Below are positions 1-7,805 of a stretch of 64,000 bases of DNA, in pieces (position 1 is the first letter of the stretch; the number at the start of each line of letters is the position of its first letter). Position numbers and translations under genes: made by a program. This stretch comes from Trebonia sp964581815. GTDB taxonomy: Bacteria > Actinomycetota > Actinomycetes > Streptosporangiales > Streptosporangiaceae. The stretch is taken from the NCBI GenBank assembly GCA_964581815.1, contig CAZORE010000001.1:1-64000 (forward strand), written 5' to 3'. The notes below the pieces were generated by a model. That model made no database searches. It was given only the letters and a program-made list of their open reading frames with translations, and was not told the DNA's origin.

Positions 1-773
1 GTCCGGCCGGCCCCGGCGCCGCCGCCCCGGTACGGCACGGGCCGCCGCGTGGGCCACGCCAGCGCCAGCGCCGCCCCGATCAGCAGCCCGAACGTCCTGC
101 TGTCGGTCCCCTCGTACACCCGCGTGGGGTCATAGCCCGGCTGGTAGAGCACGGCCATCAGTACCGCGGACGCCCCCGCGAGCCACAACGTCACCTCGGT
201 GAGCACCAGGCGCGCCCGCCTGCTCAGGTACGGCCCGCCTGCCCCGCCGCCCTGCCGCCTGCCCGCCAGCCTGGCGAGCCACACGAGCAGCAGCACCACC
301 CACGGCCACACCAGGTAGAACTGTTCCTCCACGGCCAGCGACCACAGGTGGTCAAGCGGCCCGGGCGGTGCGAACCGCGCGTAGTAGGAGGAGTGCTGGC
401 CGATGTACCACCAGTTGCTCACGTAGAACACGGACGCGATCACGTCACCGCGGAAACCGGGCACGAAGGACCGCGCGAACGCGTACACCCAGGCCGTGAC
501 GACCGCCAGCATGACGAACAGCGCGGGCAGCAACCGCCGCGCCCGCCGCAGCCAGAAGCTCGCCAGCCCGATCTGGCCGCGCGCCGCCCACTGCCCGGCG
601 AGGATGTCGGTGATGAGGTAGCCGCTGAGCGTGAAGAACACGCCGACCCCGAGCAGCCCGCCCTGCGCCCATCCGTACCCCAGGTGATACGCGACCACGG
701 CCGCCACGGCGATGGCGCGCAGGCCGTCGAGCCCTGGCAGGTACCTCTGGTCGTTCCCTACTGGTTCCGGCAT
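1..773 (-). CDS. Acyltransferase 3 family membrane protein (partial, C-terminus outside window)
   Basis: The reading frame starts at the ATG at 773, preceded by GAGGGAG about eight bases upstream, and runs off the left edge of the window. The N-terminus reads YLPGLDGLRAIAV, then a hydrophobic helix with Y-H, then FFTLSGYLIT and RRARRLLPALF. A later LDHLWSLAVEEQFY segment completes the signature of OafA/YrhL-type acyltransferase-3 proteins. These are multi-helix membrane enzymes that O-acylate cell-surface polysaccharides or other acceptors. At least five hydrophobic segments are visible in the 257 or so residues present. The acceptor cannot be inferred, and no neighbouring glycan gene is visible. 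Confidence 0.88.
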   Translation of the reverse strand, partial: MPEPVGNDQRYLPGLDGLRAIAVAAVVAYHLGYGWAQGGLLGVGVFFTLSGYLITDILAGQWAARGQIGLASFWLRRARRLLPALFVMLAVVTAWVYAFARSFVPGFRGDVIASVFYVSNWWYIGQHSSYYARFAPPGPLDHLWSLAVEEQFYLVWPWVVLLLVWLARLAGRRQGGGAGGPYLSRRARLVLTEVTLWLAGASAVLMAVLYQPGYDPTRVYEGTDSRTFGLLIGAALALAWPTRRPVPYRGGGAGAGR

Positions 774-924
774 GATCAGCGCTCCCTCGCAGTCCCCGTG
801 GTTGCTACAATTAGTTACCTGACGACTACAGAGAGAAACCAAAGCTGGGGCTGGCGGCGCGGACCGCCCCGCCGGCTGGCGGATATCCGCCGGATAAACG
901 CCGATTATTCAGAACGGGTGCGTG

Positions 925-1719
925 CTATGCCAGGAAGCTCAGCAGGTCTTCGTTGAAGCGTGTCGGCCGCTCGAGGTTGAGCAGGTGGCCGGCGTCGGGG
1001 TACTCCCGGCGCCGCGCGCCGGGAATCTCCCGGTGCAGCACCGACGCGATCTCGCGGTAGCCGGGCACGTCGAGCGCGCCGTTCATGACGAGCGCGGGCA
1101 GCCGGAGCGCGCCGAGGCAGCCGGTGAGTGACGGCAGCGGCGGCGCGGCGGGCCCGTCCGCCCACTGGTACGCGGGCCACCGCCCGACCATGTCCGTCAG
1201 GTGCGCCCGGGCGGGCGGGTAGCGCTCAGTGGAGCGGAAGACCTCGTGGCCGAGCCACCACTCCTTCGCCGCCGCGATGCCCGCGCGGCGCGCGACGGCG
1301 GCCGCCTCGTCCGGTGGCCGCGGGGTGGTCCACGCGTAGCCGGGCAGACCCGGGGAGGCGAGGACGACGGAACGTACCCGGTCCGGGTGGAAGGCGGCCG
1401 TCGCCAGCGCGATGTTCGCGCCCAGCGACAGGCCCACCAGGTGCGCCTGGCCGATCAGGAATGCGTCAAGCAGCACGAGCAAGTCCTCGACGTGGCCCTG
1501 GCCGCCGACAGGGGCACTGGAGGAGCCGAAGCCGCGCAGGTCGTAGCGGATCGTCTGATGGCGCTCGACGAGCGCCGGGAACTGGGGATCCCACAGGGAC
1601 CGGTCGAAGCTGAAGCCGTGGATCAGCACGACGGAGGGGCCGGCGCCCGCTTCCTCGACGACCAGCTCGCCGCCGTCCGGCAGGGCGACCTCACACGGGC
1701 CGCGTGCGGGTGCCGTCAT
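925..1719 (-). CDS. Alpha/beta hydrolase, probable meta-cleavage product hydrolase
   Basis: A 264-residue alpha/beta-hydrolase-fold protein. Visible elements are the oxyanion-hole HGFSFD near residue 34, the nucleophile elbow GLSLGA with Ser98, and a C-terminal DAGH carrying the catalytic His. The ATG at 1719 is chosen because it overlaps the upstream TGA as ATGA, indicating translational coupling; an upstream extension would run inside the preceding gene. It is the last gene of the five-gene operon that begins with the LigA/LigB-like extradiol dioxygenase at 4668. In such operons an alpha/beta hydrolase commonly cleaves the C-C bond of the ring-opened product. That role is inferred from context; a generic esterase or lactonase remains possible. 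Confidence 0.8.
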   Translation of the reverse strand: MTAPARGPCEVALPDGGELVVEEAGAGPSVVLIHGFSFDRSLWDPQFPALVERHQTIRYDLRGFGSSSAPVGGQGHVEDLLVLLDAFLIGQAHLVGLSLGANIALATAAFHPDRVRSVVLASPGLPGYAWTTPRPPDEAAAVARRAGIAAAKEWWLGHEVFRSTERYPPARAHLTDMVGRWPAYQWADGPAAPPLPSLTGCLGALRLPALVMNGALDVPGYREIASVLHREIPGARRREYPDAGHLLNLERPTRFNEDLLSFLA

Positions 1720-2225
1720 GCGGGGGCGCGGGACGGATCGCGGAAAACCGGGACGATGCGCCGCTCGCTGATCCGCCACTGGTCGTCGTCGCACCAGGTC
1801 AGCACGTCATGGAAGTCGGCGACGAGATAGACGCCGACGTCGTCCACCGGGACCGGCCCGTTGACCGCGTAGCTGACCCAGGTGGACTGGGCGCGCACCC
1901 AGGCGGGCATGGCGTCCGGGTCACGGCCCGCGCCGGACGCGGTGCCGTCCAACACGGGGCCACCGAACACGGGATCGTCGTCCGGGACGCTTACCCGCAG
2001 TCCGCTGTATGTGTGCCTGGTGGACCTGGCCACCTTTCGTTCGGTGTACCGGTTCTCGATCGCTGACCGGCCGCGCAGCTCCACCGCACCGGTGACGAAC
2101 CGGGCGTCCTCGGTGTACAGACCGGCCACGGCGGCGTAGTCGCCGTGATCCAGGTGCCAGGCCCAGTCCGCGAGCACGGCGTCGATCATCATGCGCAGCA
2201 GCAACGCCTCCATCGGGTCAGTCAC
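1716..2225 (-). CDS. SnoaL-like / NTF2-fold protein
   Basis: A 169-residue single-domain protein. An N-terminal LADWAWHLDHGDYAAVAGLY segment followed by alternating beta-strands ending in WRISERRIVPVFRD is typical of the SnoaL-like NTF2 fold, also used by the small subunits of ring-hydroxylating dioxygenases. The start is the GTG at 2225, which overlaps the stop of the upstream FAH-family gene (GTGA), and the 3' end overlaps the alpha/beta hydrolase start (ATGA). Both overlaps support a single mRNA. It may be a small isomerase or hydratase acting on an aromatic intermediate or an accessory subunit; no catalytic residue can be assigned with certainty. Confidence 0.75.
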   Translation of the reverse strand: MTDPMEALLLRMMIDAVLADWAWHLDHGDYAAVAGLYTEDARFVTGAVELRGRSAIENRYTERKVARSTRHTYSGLRVSVPDDDPVFGGPVLDGTASGAGRDPDAMPAWVRAQSTWVSYAVNGPVPVDDVGVYLVADFHDVLTWCDDDQWRISERRIVPVFRDPSRAPA

Positions 2226-3148
2226 CGCACCTCCACCGGGTTGCTGAGGGCGCCGATGCCGGAGATGGTGACCTCGATCGGGCCGCCGAGCTCGGTCAGG
2301 TTGACGTTCTGGACCGCGCCGCCGCCCGCGGAGGACGCCTTCAGCGCGGTGCCCATGGCGATGATGTCGCCGGGTTCGAGCGTCTGGTAGCCGGACATGT
2401 AGGAGATCACGTCGGCGACCTTGTGCGTCAGGTTCCCGGTGGAGTCCTCGGTGACCACCCGGCCCTGGTGCACGCAGGTGACGGTGAGGGCGTGCGGGTC
2501 GGCGATCTCGTCGGCGGTGGCGATCCACGGGCCGACCGGGCCGAACCCGTCGCTGCCCTTGTACCGGCCGGAGTAGCTGACCCAGGTGTCGACGTACTCG
2601 ATCCCTTCCGTGCCGTCTTTCCTCGGGTGGATCGCCCGGTAGTGGAACGTGTCCTCGGTGCGCATGGTCGGCGAGGTCAGGTCGTTGATGATGGTGTAGC
2701 CGAAGACGTGGCTCATCGCGTCGTCCCGGCCGATGTCGGCGCCACCGGTCCCGATGACCACGGCGAGCTCCGGCTCGGGGTGGACGCGGCCGAACTCCTT
2801 CTTCAGCCGGATCGGCTGGCCGTGGCCGAGCAGGGAGGTGGCCGGCTTGTTGAACATGGCCGGCGTGCCTGGCCCGCTCATGATCCGGCCGGCGTTGGCA
2901 CTGTTGTTGAGCGCGACGCAGATGACCTTGCCGGGGCGCGGCACGGGAGGCAGCCAGGTCAGCTCGCTGACCGGGACGGCCTTGCGCGCGTCGTGGGTGA
3001 CCGCGCGGTCGACGGAGTCCCTGGCCGCCGCCCAGTCCTCGATGAGCTCCGGCATGGTCAGGCCGGAGTAGAGGAGGACGGCGCGGTCGTCGCTCACCGC
3101 CACCGCGACCCGCTGCGCGCCGTTCACGCTTACCGTGCCTAGCTTCAT
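2222..3148 (-). CDS. Fumarylacetoacetate hydrolase (FAH) family protein
   Basis: A 308-residue FAH-family enzyme. It has the short N-terminal domain ending in WLPPVPRPGKVICVALN and a C-terminal FAH core with HPEPELAVVIG (an E-x-E metal-ligand motif), GYTIINDLT, and a GDIIAMGTALKAS segment close to the end. Family members bind Mg2+ or Mn2+ and hydrolyse or decarboxylate beta-diketo acids, or act as isomerases and hydratases in meta-cleavage pathways. The ATG at 3148 overlaps the LigB-like stop (ATGA). The operon context, directly after an extradiol dioxygenase, suggests processing of a ring-opened hydroxymuconate-type intermediate. The exact reaction (hydratase, decarboxylase or acylpyruvase) is not determined. 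Confidence 0.85.
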   Translation of the reverse strand: MKLGTVSVNGAQRVAVAVSDDRAVLLYSGLTMPELIEDWAAARDSVDRAVTHDARKAVPVSELTWLPPVPRPGKVICVALNNSANAGRIMSGPGTPAMFNKPATSLLGHGQPIRLKKEFGRVHPEPELAVVIGTGGADIGRDDAMSHVFGYTIINDLTSPTMRTEDTFHYRAIHPRKDGTEGIEYVDTWVSYSGRYKGSDGFGPVGPWIATADEIADPHALTVTCVHQGRVVTEDSTGNLTHKVADVISYMSGYQTLEPGDIIAMGTALKASSAGGGAVQNVNLTELGGPIEVTISGIGALSNPVEVR

Positions 3149-4062
3149 GAGCCTGCCTCCGAACCTGATCCTGTGCCGGGGAGCGCGCCGGGCTCGGCCA
3201 TCACCAGCGCCCCGCACCCGGTTATAGCCGGGAACGTCTGGAATGTGTAGACGGCCGCTGCCCGGTCCGACAGCGCGGCCCGCATGGCGAACCAGAGCGT
3301 CAGCTCGGCGGCCTCGGTCCCGCCGAGCCGCATGTACTCACGGACCGGAATGGACACCAGCTCGTCGAGGTGCCCGGGCAGGTTCCGCAGGAAGTACCGG
3401 TCCAGGTCCTCGTTCGCCATGCCGAACCGGGCCCCGCTGATCTGGTGCGACATGCCGCCGGTGGCGATGACCAGCACCCGGTCGTCGCCGGGGAAGGTCG
3501 CCACGCCCGCCCTGATCGCCCGGCCGAGCGAGCGGAGCCGGTTGGCCGTCGGCAGCGGCTGGCGGACCATGTTGACCGCGATGGGGGTGACCGTGACCGG
3601 CCAGCCGCCGCCCGTGCGGTCGCCGGCGCGGCCACCGGTTTGGCGGAAGACGTACGGCAGCCAGGAGAAGACCCCGTGGTCGATCGCCAGGTCCTGGCTG
3701 ACGGTGAGGTCGAACTCGCGGCCGACGAGCTCCTCGGTGAGGTGCAGTCCCCACCGGGTGTCACCCTCCAGGTCGGGCAGCTCGCGCGGCCCCCAGCCCT
3801 CGTCGGCCTGCCGGAACCGCGCGCCGACGCCGATCGCCAGGGTCGGGTAGTTGTCCAGGTCGAAGTGGTTGAGGTGATCGTTGTACACGACGACGAGATG
3901 GTCGGGCGCGAGGCGCTCGAGCAGCTCCTGGACCCGCCGCGTGCCGTCGTACCAGGGCTGCCAGCGCGGGCTGAACCCGTCCGGGTTCGCGGTCCCGCGG
4001 TCGTACTCGAGGCCCATGGACGGGGTGTGCGAGATGCCGATGCCGCCGATCACCGCGGCCAC
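3145..4062 (-). CDS. Class III extradiol dioxygenase catalytic subunit (LigB family)
   Basis: A 305-residue protein of the LigB superfamily of Fe(II)-dependent extradiol ring-cleavage dioxygenases. The N-terminal GISHTPSM places His12, and YNDHLNHF places His63, where LigB has its two iron-binding histidines. GGMSHQISG carries the probable active-site acid/base His, and a Glu in the later GGTEAAELT region could be the third ligand. The start is the GTG at 4062, just left of a scaffold gap. If the 55-bp duplicated gap flanks are the same DNA, this GTG lies one base after the LigA-like stop, so the two subunits are translationally coupled. Substrate class (protocatechuate, gallate or another catechol) cannot be read from the sequence. 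Confidence 0.87.
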   Translation of the reverse strand: MAAVIGGIGISHTPSMGLEYDRGTANPDGFSPRWQPWYDGTRRVQELLERLAPDHLVVVYNDHLNHFDLDNYPTLAIGVGARFRQADEGWGPRELPDLEGDTRWGLHLTEELVGREFDLTVSQDLAIDHGVFSWLPYVFRQTGGRAGDRTGGGWPVTVTPIAVNMVRQPLPTANRLRSLGRAIRAGVATFPGDDRVLVIATGGMSHQISGARFGMANEDLDRYFLRNLPGHLDELVSIPVREYMRLGGTEAAELTLWFAMRAALSDRAAAVYTFQTFPAITGCGALVMAEPGALPGTGSGSEAGS

Positions 4063-4250
4063 GTCAGGCGCCGTCCGGCGGCGGTGCCGGTGCCGNNNNN
4101 NNNNNNNNNNNNNNNNNNNNNNNNNNNNNNNNNNNNNNNNNNNNNNNNNNNNNNNNNNNNNNNNNNNNNNNNNNNNNNNNNNNNNNNNNNNNNNNTGCCG
4201 CCGATCACCGCGGCCACGTCAGGCGCCGTCCGGCGGCGGTGCCGGTGCCG
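4041..4250. other. Scaffold gap of 100 N with identical 55-bp flanks
   Basis: Positions 4096-4195 are exactly 100 N. The 55 bases before the gap (4041-4095) are identical to the 55 bases after it (4196-4250). An overlap of this fixed size equals a common de Bruijn k-mer length, so the two contig ends most likely represent the same sequence and the gap is artificial. The flanks end in a CCGGTG-type short repeat encoding the Pro/Ala tail of the LigA-like protein, a plausible reason for the assembly break. When collapsed, the LigA-like stop and LigB-like start are one base apart. Confidence 0.85.
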
Positions 4251-4668
4251 CTGCCGGTGCCGGTGCCGGGACGCCGCTCACCCGGCGCGGCGTGGCGGCG
4301 ATCAGCGTGTCGCGGTCGCAGCCCGCGTTGTGCGCGCCGATCGACCAGAGGTCCTCGCCCACGGTGGCGGCCAGCTTGAGCACGGCCTGCAGGTGGCCGC
4401 CGGCGCGCAGCAGCCCGGTCCAGTCCCGCTCGCCGACCAGCCGGGTCTCCTCGTCGCTGAGCCCGAAGCGGCGAAGGTAGGCCGCCTCGTCGGCCAGGAA
4501 CTCCGCGCGGCAGGCCGGCGACCTGAGGCTGAGCGCGAACCGGTTGAGTGCCCGGCCCGCCAGCGCCCGCTGCGCGGTGAACTCGATCGTCCCCGGCTCG
4601 TCGAGGTCGAACGACGGCGCCGTGAGCTCTGCTGCCTGCCCTGCCTGCACGGAATTGATCGTATGCAC
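4219..4668 (-). CDS. LigA-type small subunit of an extradiol dioxygenase
   Basis: A 149-residue protein with the all-helical LigA fold: ALNRFALSLRSPACRAEFLADEAAYLRRFGLSDEE, then WTGLLRAGGHLQAVLKLA. This matches the small (alpha) subunit of protocatechuate 4,5-dioxygenase, whose helices cap the LigB active site. The start is the GTG at 4668. The last 20 or so residues form a low-complexity Pro/Ala tail encoded by a short repeat at the scaffold gap, so its exact length is uncertain. It is the first gene of the minus-strand operon running to 925. It is divergent from the R2lox gene, with a 204-bp shared regulatory region. Confidence 0.85.
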   Translation of the reverse strand: MHTINSVQAGQAAELTAPSFDLDEPGTIEFTAQRALAGRALNRFALSLRSPACRAEFLADEAAYLRRFGLSDEETRLVGERDWTGLLRAGGHLQAVLKLAATVGEDLWSIGAHNAGCDRDTLIAATPRRVSGVPAPAPAAAPAPPPDGA

Positions 4669-4824
4669 GGGGCGAGTCGCCAGGTAGGTGGCCTCGTGCC
4701 AGCCCTCGGGTGAGTGCTTTTGTGCCGCCGCACTAGGATCTCGGCCGGCGTGGCCGGCTCCTGGTTACTCAAGGACCGCTTCGCGGTTGTCCGGCCGCAC
4801 GGCCCGGTGTCTAATGGAGCCACA

Positions 4825-4836
4825 AATTCTAGAATT
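4825..4836. promoter_or_regulatory. Perfect 12-bp palindrome in the ligA / R2lox divergent promoter
   Basis: AATTCTAGAATT is a perfect palindrome and an AT-rich island in GC-rich DNA, 36 bp upstream of the R2lox start codon and within the only promoter region shared by R2lox and the extradiol operon. It may be an operator or part of the R2lox promoter. No regulator gene is adjacent, so the binding protein is unknown. Confidence 0.4.
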
Positions 4837-4872
4837 GCGGTGGTCTGCTGAAGCGGGCGCCGAAGGAGCGAG

Positions 4873-5823
4873 ATGAGCGAGCCGGCGGGCGGCAAGATCA
4901 CCGAGACGGACATCGGCCGCTACCGCTCTACCCGCGGCCTGGACTACGAGTCGGTGCCGTGGAAGCTGTGGGAGAAGTCCAAGAAGCTCTTCTGGGATCC
5001 CGCCGACATTGACTTCTCCCAGGACGCCGTTGACTGGCAGGAGATGACGGACGAGGAGCGGACGCAGGTCGCCATGTCCGCCCGCGGGTTCATGGTCGGC
5101 GAGGAGGCCGTGACGCTGGACATCGTCCCGCTGCTGCGCTGCATGTCCGACCTTGGCCGCCTCGAGGACACCATGTACCTGGCCATGTTCGCGATGGAGG
5201 AGGCCAAGCACACCGAGATGTTCCGCCGCTGGTTCGACGCGGTGGGCATGGACCCGGCGTCACTCGACGACCTGGTTCGCGCGCAGCAGGCCGCCCTCGG
5301 GGAGCGCCGCACCGGCGTCTTCGACGGCGCGCTCACCCGCGTGATGCGCCGCCTCGACACCGACCAGTCGCCGCAGGCCATCCTCGACGCGTCCATCATC
5401 TACAACCAGCTCGTCGAGGGCGTGCTCGCCATCGCCGGCTACCAGCGCTGGGACGAGGTGTTCCGCAAGATCGGCAAGCTCCCCGGCCTTGAGGCCGGCC
5501 TCAAGCTGACCCAGCGCGACGAGCGCAGGCACATCGCCTACGGCACGTACCTGTCCCGGCGCGTCCTCGCCGAGAACCCCGAGCTGTGGGACTGGCTCGA
5601 GCTGCGCTGGGCGAAGCTCACCGCCAGCTTCAACAGCGGCTACGGCGCGGCCAGCCCGCAGGACGCGCCGACGCGCGACATGGCCGAAATCAACGAGCGC
5701 TACCGGCGGCTGGCCAAGCGCCGCCTTGAGGCCCTCGCCGTCGCCCGCACCATGAACGTCACCGAGGTGGACACCAGCGCGGTGGAGTCCTTCGAGCCGG
5801 AGGAACTACAGCACGTGGTCTGA
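4873..5823 (+). CDS. R2-like ligand-binding oxidase (R2lox, Mn/Fe)
   Basis: A 316-residue ferritin-like protein of the R2 superfamily. The metal ligands are all visible: Glu77 in GEEAV, Glu110 and His113 in EEAKH, Glu182 in QLVEG, and Glu217 and His220 in DERRH. Val80 sits three residues after the first ligand and Tyr177 five residues before the fourth. This matches the spacing of the Val-Tyr ether cross-link pair characterised in the mycobacterial R2lox protein. It is therefore an R2lox, not a ribonucleotide reductase subunit, although automated annotation often calls it NrdB. It binds a fatty-acid-like ligand and is thought to perform two-electron oxidations. ATG 4873 follows AAGGAG. It is a single gene, divergent from the meta-cleavage operon. 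Confidence 0.9.
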   Translation: MSEPAGGKITETDIGRYRSTRGLDYESVPWKLWEKSKKLFWDPADIDFSQDAVDWQEMTDEERTQVAMSARGFMVGEEAVTLDIVPLLRCMSDLGRLEDTMYLAMFAMEEAKHTEMFRRWFDAVGMDPASLDDLVRAQQAALGERRTGVFDGALTRVMRRLDTDQSPQAILDASIIYNQLVEGVLAIAGYQRWDEVFRKIGKLPGLEAGLKLTQRDERRHIAYGTYLSRRVLAENPELWDWLELRWAKLTASFNSGYGAASPQDAPTRDMAEINERYRRLAKRRLEALAVARTMNVTEVDTSAVESFEPEELQHVV

Positions 5824-5841
5824 ACGCCTCCACGCCGACGG

Positions 5842-6639
5842 TTACCGGGCGGAGGGGAAGCGGGGCGGGCGCTTCTCGCGCAGCGCCGTGTAGCCCTCCA
5901 CGACGTCCGGTCCGAGGAAGGTGAGCATCTCGTAGGCGGCGGACTGGTCAAAGGTCGGCCCGGCGGCCCGCAGCCAGTTGTTCAGGCTGCGCTTGGTCAG
6001 CCGGATGGCCTGCTGCGCGCCCGCCGCTAGCAGGTCGGCGACCCGGAGCGCCTCGTCGAGTACCTGGTCGCGGGGCAGCGCCTTGGCGACCATGCCGATC
6101 CGCTCGGCCTCCGCGCCGGTGATCATCTCGCCGGTCAGCAGGTGGTAGCGGGCCTTGGCCATGCCGGCGAGCAGCGGCCAGATGATCGCGGCGTGGTCGC
6201 CCGCCGCCACGCCCAGCTTCACGTGCCCGTCGCCGATCCGCGCGTCGTCGGCGGCGATGGCGATGTCGGCGAGCAGCGCCGCGACCGCGCCAGCGCCCAC
6301 GGCGACCCCGTTGATCGCCGACACGATCGGCTTGTCGCAGTTGATCATGTTGTAGACGAGGTCGCTCATCTCGGTGAGCATGTGCGAGACGCGGTCGTAG
6401 TCGCCGGCCATCCGCTCGACCATGGCGAGGTCGCCGCCCGCGGAGAATGCCTTGCCCGCCCCGGTGATGACCGCGACGCGGGTGGCCGGGTCAGCGGCCA
6501 CGTCCTTCCAGACCCGGGCGAGTTCGCCGTGCATCTCCTCGTCGGCCGCGTTGTACTTCTCCGGCCGGTCGAGCGTGATCAGCAGGACGCCGTTATCCCG
6601 GCGGGAGAACTTGAGCTGGTGGTAGTCGTCGAGGCTCAC
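5842..6639 (-). CDS. Enoyl-CoA hydratase/isomerase (crotonase) family protein
   Basis: A 265-residue crotonase-fold protein. LITLDRPEKYNA, the oxyanion loop KAFSAGGDLA and NGVAVGAGAVAALLADI are clear. The GTG at 6639 is chosen because GGAGGA lies seven bases upstream. The usual two catalytic glutamates of enoyl-CoA hydratases are not at their expected places: the GAGAV loop lacks Glu, and the second site reads AAGDHAAI with Asp. True hydratase activity is therefore doubtful; an isomerase, hydrolase or decarboxylase role on a CoA ester is possible. It converges on R2lox with 18 bp between the stops and has no obvious operon partner. Confidence 0.82.
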   Translation of the reverse strand: MSLDDYHQLKFSRRDNGVLLITLDRPEKYNAADEEMHGELARVWKDVAADPATRVAVITGAGKAFSAGGDLAMVERMAGDYDRVSHMLTEMSDLVYNMINCDKPIVSAINGVAVGAGAVAALLADIAIAADDARIGDGHVKLGVAAGDHAAIIWPLLAGMAKARYHLLTGEMITGAEAERIGMVAKALPRDQVLDEALRVADLLAAGAQQAIRLTKRSLNNWLRAAGPTFDQSAAYEMLTFLGPDVVEGYTALREKRPPRFPSAR

Positions 6640-6800
6640 CGTGGTTCCTCCGGTCAGTGGTAGGGCGCGGGTGCCAGCCCGCCAGGCCCTCTCCGCTCGA
6701 CCGTAACCGCTGCCAGGCATTTCCGCTGCGCTCTTCCTCGCCCCCGGCGTACCGCGTCGTGACGTCCGCCCGGCAGGGTTGGACGGGGCGACGGGCGCTC

Positions 6801-6837
6801 CACTGAAATCGTGTTACACTGAAATACGTGTAGCACG
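6801..6837 (+). promoter_or_regulatory. Candidate operator of the toxin-antitoxin operon
   Basis: An inverted repeat CGTGTTACAC / GTGTAGCACG (6810-6819 and 6828-6837, nine of ten paired) overlaps a direct repeat of CACTGAAAT (6801-6809 and 6818-6826, 17 bp apart). It ends 18 bp before the antitoxin start. TACACT at 6815-6820 could be a -10 box. Repeated sites of this sort are typical for autoregulation by a ribbon-helix-helix antitoxin. Confidence 0.5.
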
Positions 6838-6855
6838 TAAAACGGTGAGGCAGTT

Positions 6856-7098
6856 ATGGCTAATCAGAACATCACCTTGTCGCTCCCCGAGGAGCAGCTC
6901 CGCGAGGCGCGGATACTCGCAGCTAGGCGCGGCACGTCAGTCTCGCAGCTCCTGGCCCGGATGCTGTCTGACCTGGTCGAGCAGGAAACCGGCTACGCGC
7001 GCGCCCGAGAGAGAAGCCTTAACCGCCTGCGTGAGGGCGCGGACCTGGGCACGGGCGGCCATATTGGCTGGAGCCGGGACAGTATCCATGAGCGGTAA
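6856..7098 (+). CDS. Ribbon-helix-helix antitoxin
   Basis: An 80-residue protein. The N-terminal beta-strand NQNITLSLPEEQLREA and the helix pair ARRGTSVSQLLARMLSDLVE form a typical ribbon-helix-helix DNA-binding domain. The C-terminal 25 residues, rich in Arg, Gly and Asp, would be the toxin-binding tail. ATG 6856 follows GGTGAGG. The gene overlaps the PIN toxin gene by 11 bases (7088-7098), the standard arrangement of VapBC-like operons. It should bind the repeats at 6801-6837 and neutralise the downstream RNase. Confidence 0.83.
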   Translation: MANQNITLSLPEEQLREARILAARRGTSVSQLLARMLSDLVEQETGYARARERSLNRLREGADLGTGGHIGWSRDSIHER

Positions 7099-7528
7099 TC
7101 GGCGGTTCGTGGACACGAACATCCTGGTGTACGCGCACGACACTTCCGCGGGCGATAAGCACGAACGTGCTCGCGCACTCCTTGAACAGTTGTGGGCCAC
7201 CCGCGAGGGATGCCTGAGCGTCCAGATCATGCAGGAATTCTTCGTCAACGTCACACGGAAAATCCCGAAGCCACTTGACGCGGTGATGGCGAAAGAAATC
7301 ATTGCCGACCTGTCCCGCTGGTACGTGCACGTGCCGGCCGCTGACGATGTCCTTGGTGCGATAGGCCTGCACCAGCGGACGGGAATTTCTTTCTGGGACG
7401 CCATGATGGTCCGCAGCGCCGTCGAGATCGGCTGCGGAGTCATTTACTCAGAGGACCTCAGCCACGGTCAGCTATATGACGGCGCTCGGGTCGAAAACCC
7501 GTTCCGTGACGCGATCAGCCTCTTGTAG
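7088..7528 (+). CDS. vapC: PIN-domain ribonuclease toxin (VapC-like)
   Basis: A 146-residue PIN-domain protein with the four acidic metal-ligand positions in place: Asp9 in FVDTNILVYA, Glu50 in IMQEFF, Asp104 in SFWDAMMV and Asp123 in YSEDL. Family members are Mg2+-dependent endoribonucleases that cut tRNA or rRNA when freed from the antitoxin. ATG 7088 lies inside the antitoxin 3' end, showing coupling. The protein looks intact. This is a lone type II toxin-antitoxin module between a crotonase and a DUF222-HNH gene, a common position for mobile accessory genes, although no transposase or att site is visible. Confidence 0.87.
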   Translation: MSGNRRFVDTNILVYAHDTSAGDKHERARALLEQLWATREGCLSVQIMQEFFVNVTRKIPKPLDAVMAKEIIADLSRWYVHVPAADDVLGAIGLHQRTGISFWDAMMVRSAVEIGCGVIYSEDLSHGQLYDGARVENPFRDAISLL

Positions 7529-7600
7529 CCGCCGAAGCTCACCCCGAAGTCGGTGCGCATCGCGTTTCAGACACCAAGCGACACCGCTAGCTCCTTCTCC

Positions 7601-7617
7601 CGCCGGTCAGGCCGGCG
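7601..7617 (+). terminator. Weak hairpin downstream of the toxin gene
   Basis: CGCCGG and CCGGCG pair around a five-base loop, 72 bp after the toxin stop, in the 277-bp space between convergent genes. There is no T-tract, so terminator function is tentative. Apart from this, nothing is recognisable between 7529 and 7805. Confidence 0.3.
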
Positions 7618-7805
7618 CTTTGGAGCGCAGGACCTGCATGAACTCGCGCACGCTGTGACCGCCGTTCTGCACAGGGCCAGGTCGCCCCGATCGGCGCGTC
7701 CCCCTGACCAGGCATCCGACCAGGATCAGCGCCTATAGCGGCGGTATTTGCGCGTGGAAGCGATCGAGTCCGGCGAACCGCGTCGTCCCGGCTGATCCGG
7801 GCTCT

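Noticed and set aside
4041..4250. Genuine tandem duplication of 55 bp around the first gap
   Set aside because: The same exact 55-bp length recurs at the second gap, always with 100 N, which points to an assembly k-mer overlap and not to biology.
3370..4713. A frame reading through the N run at 4096
   Set aside because: It depends on the artificial 100-N length and is antisense to the LigA/LigB-like genes.
4873..5823. Ribonucleotide reductase beta subunit
   Set aside because: The Val80/Tyr177 spacing and the six ligand positions fit R2lox; no nrdA or nrdI partner is nearby.
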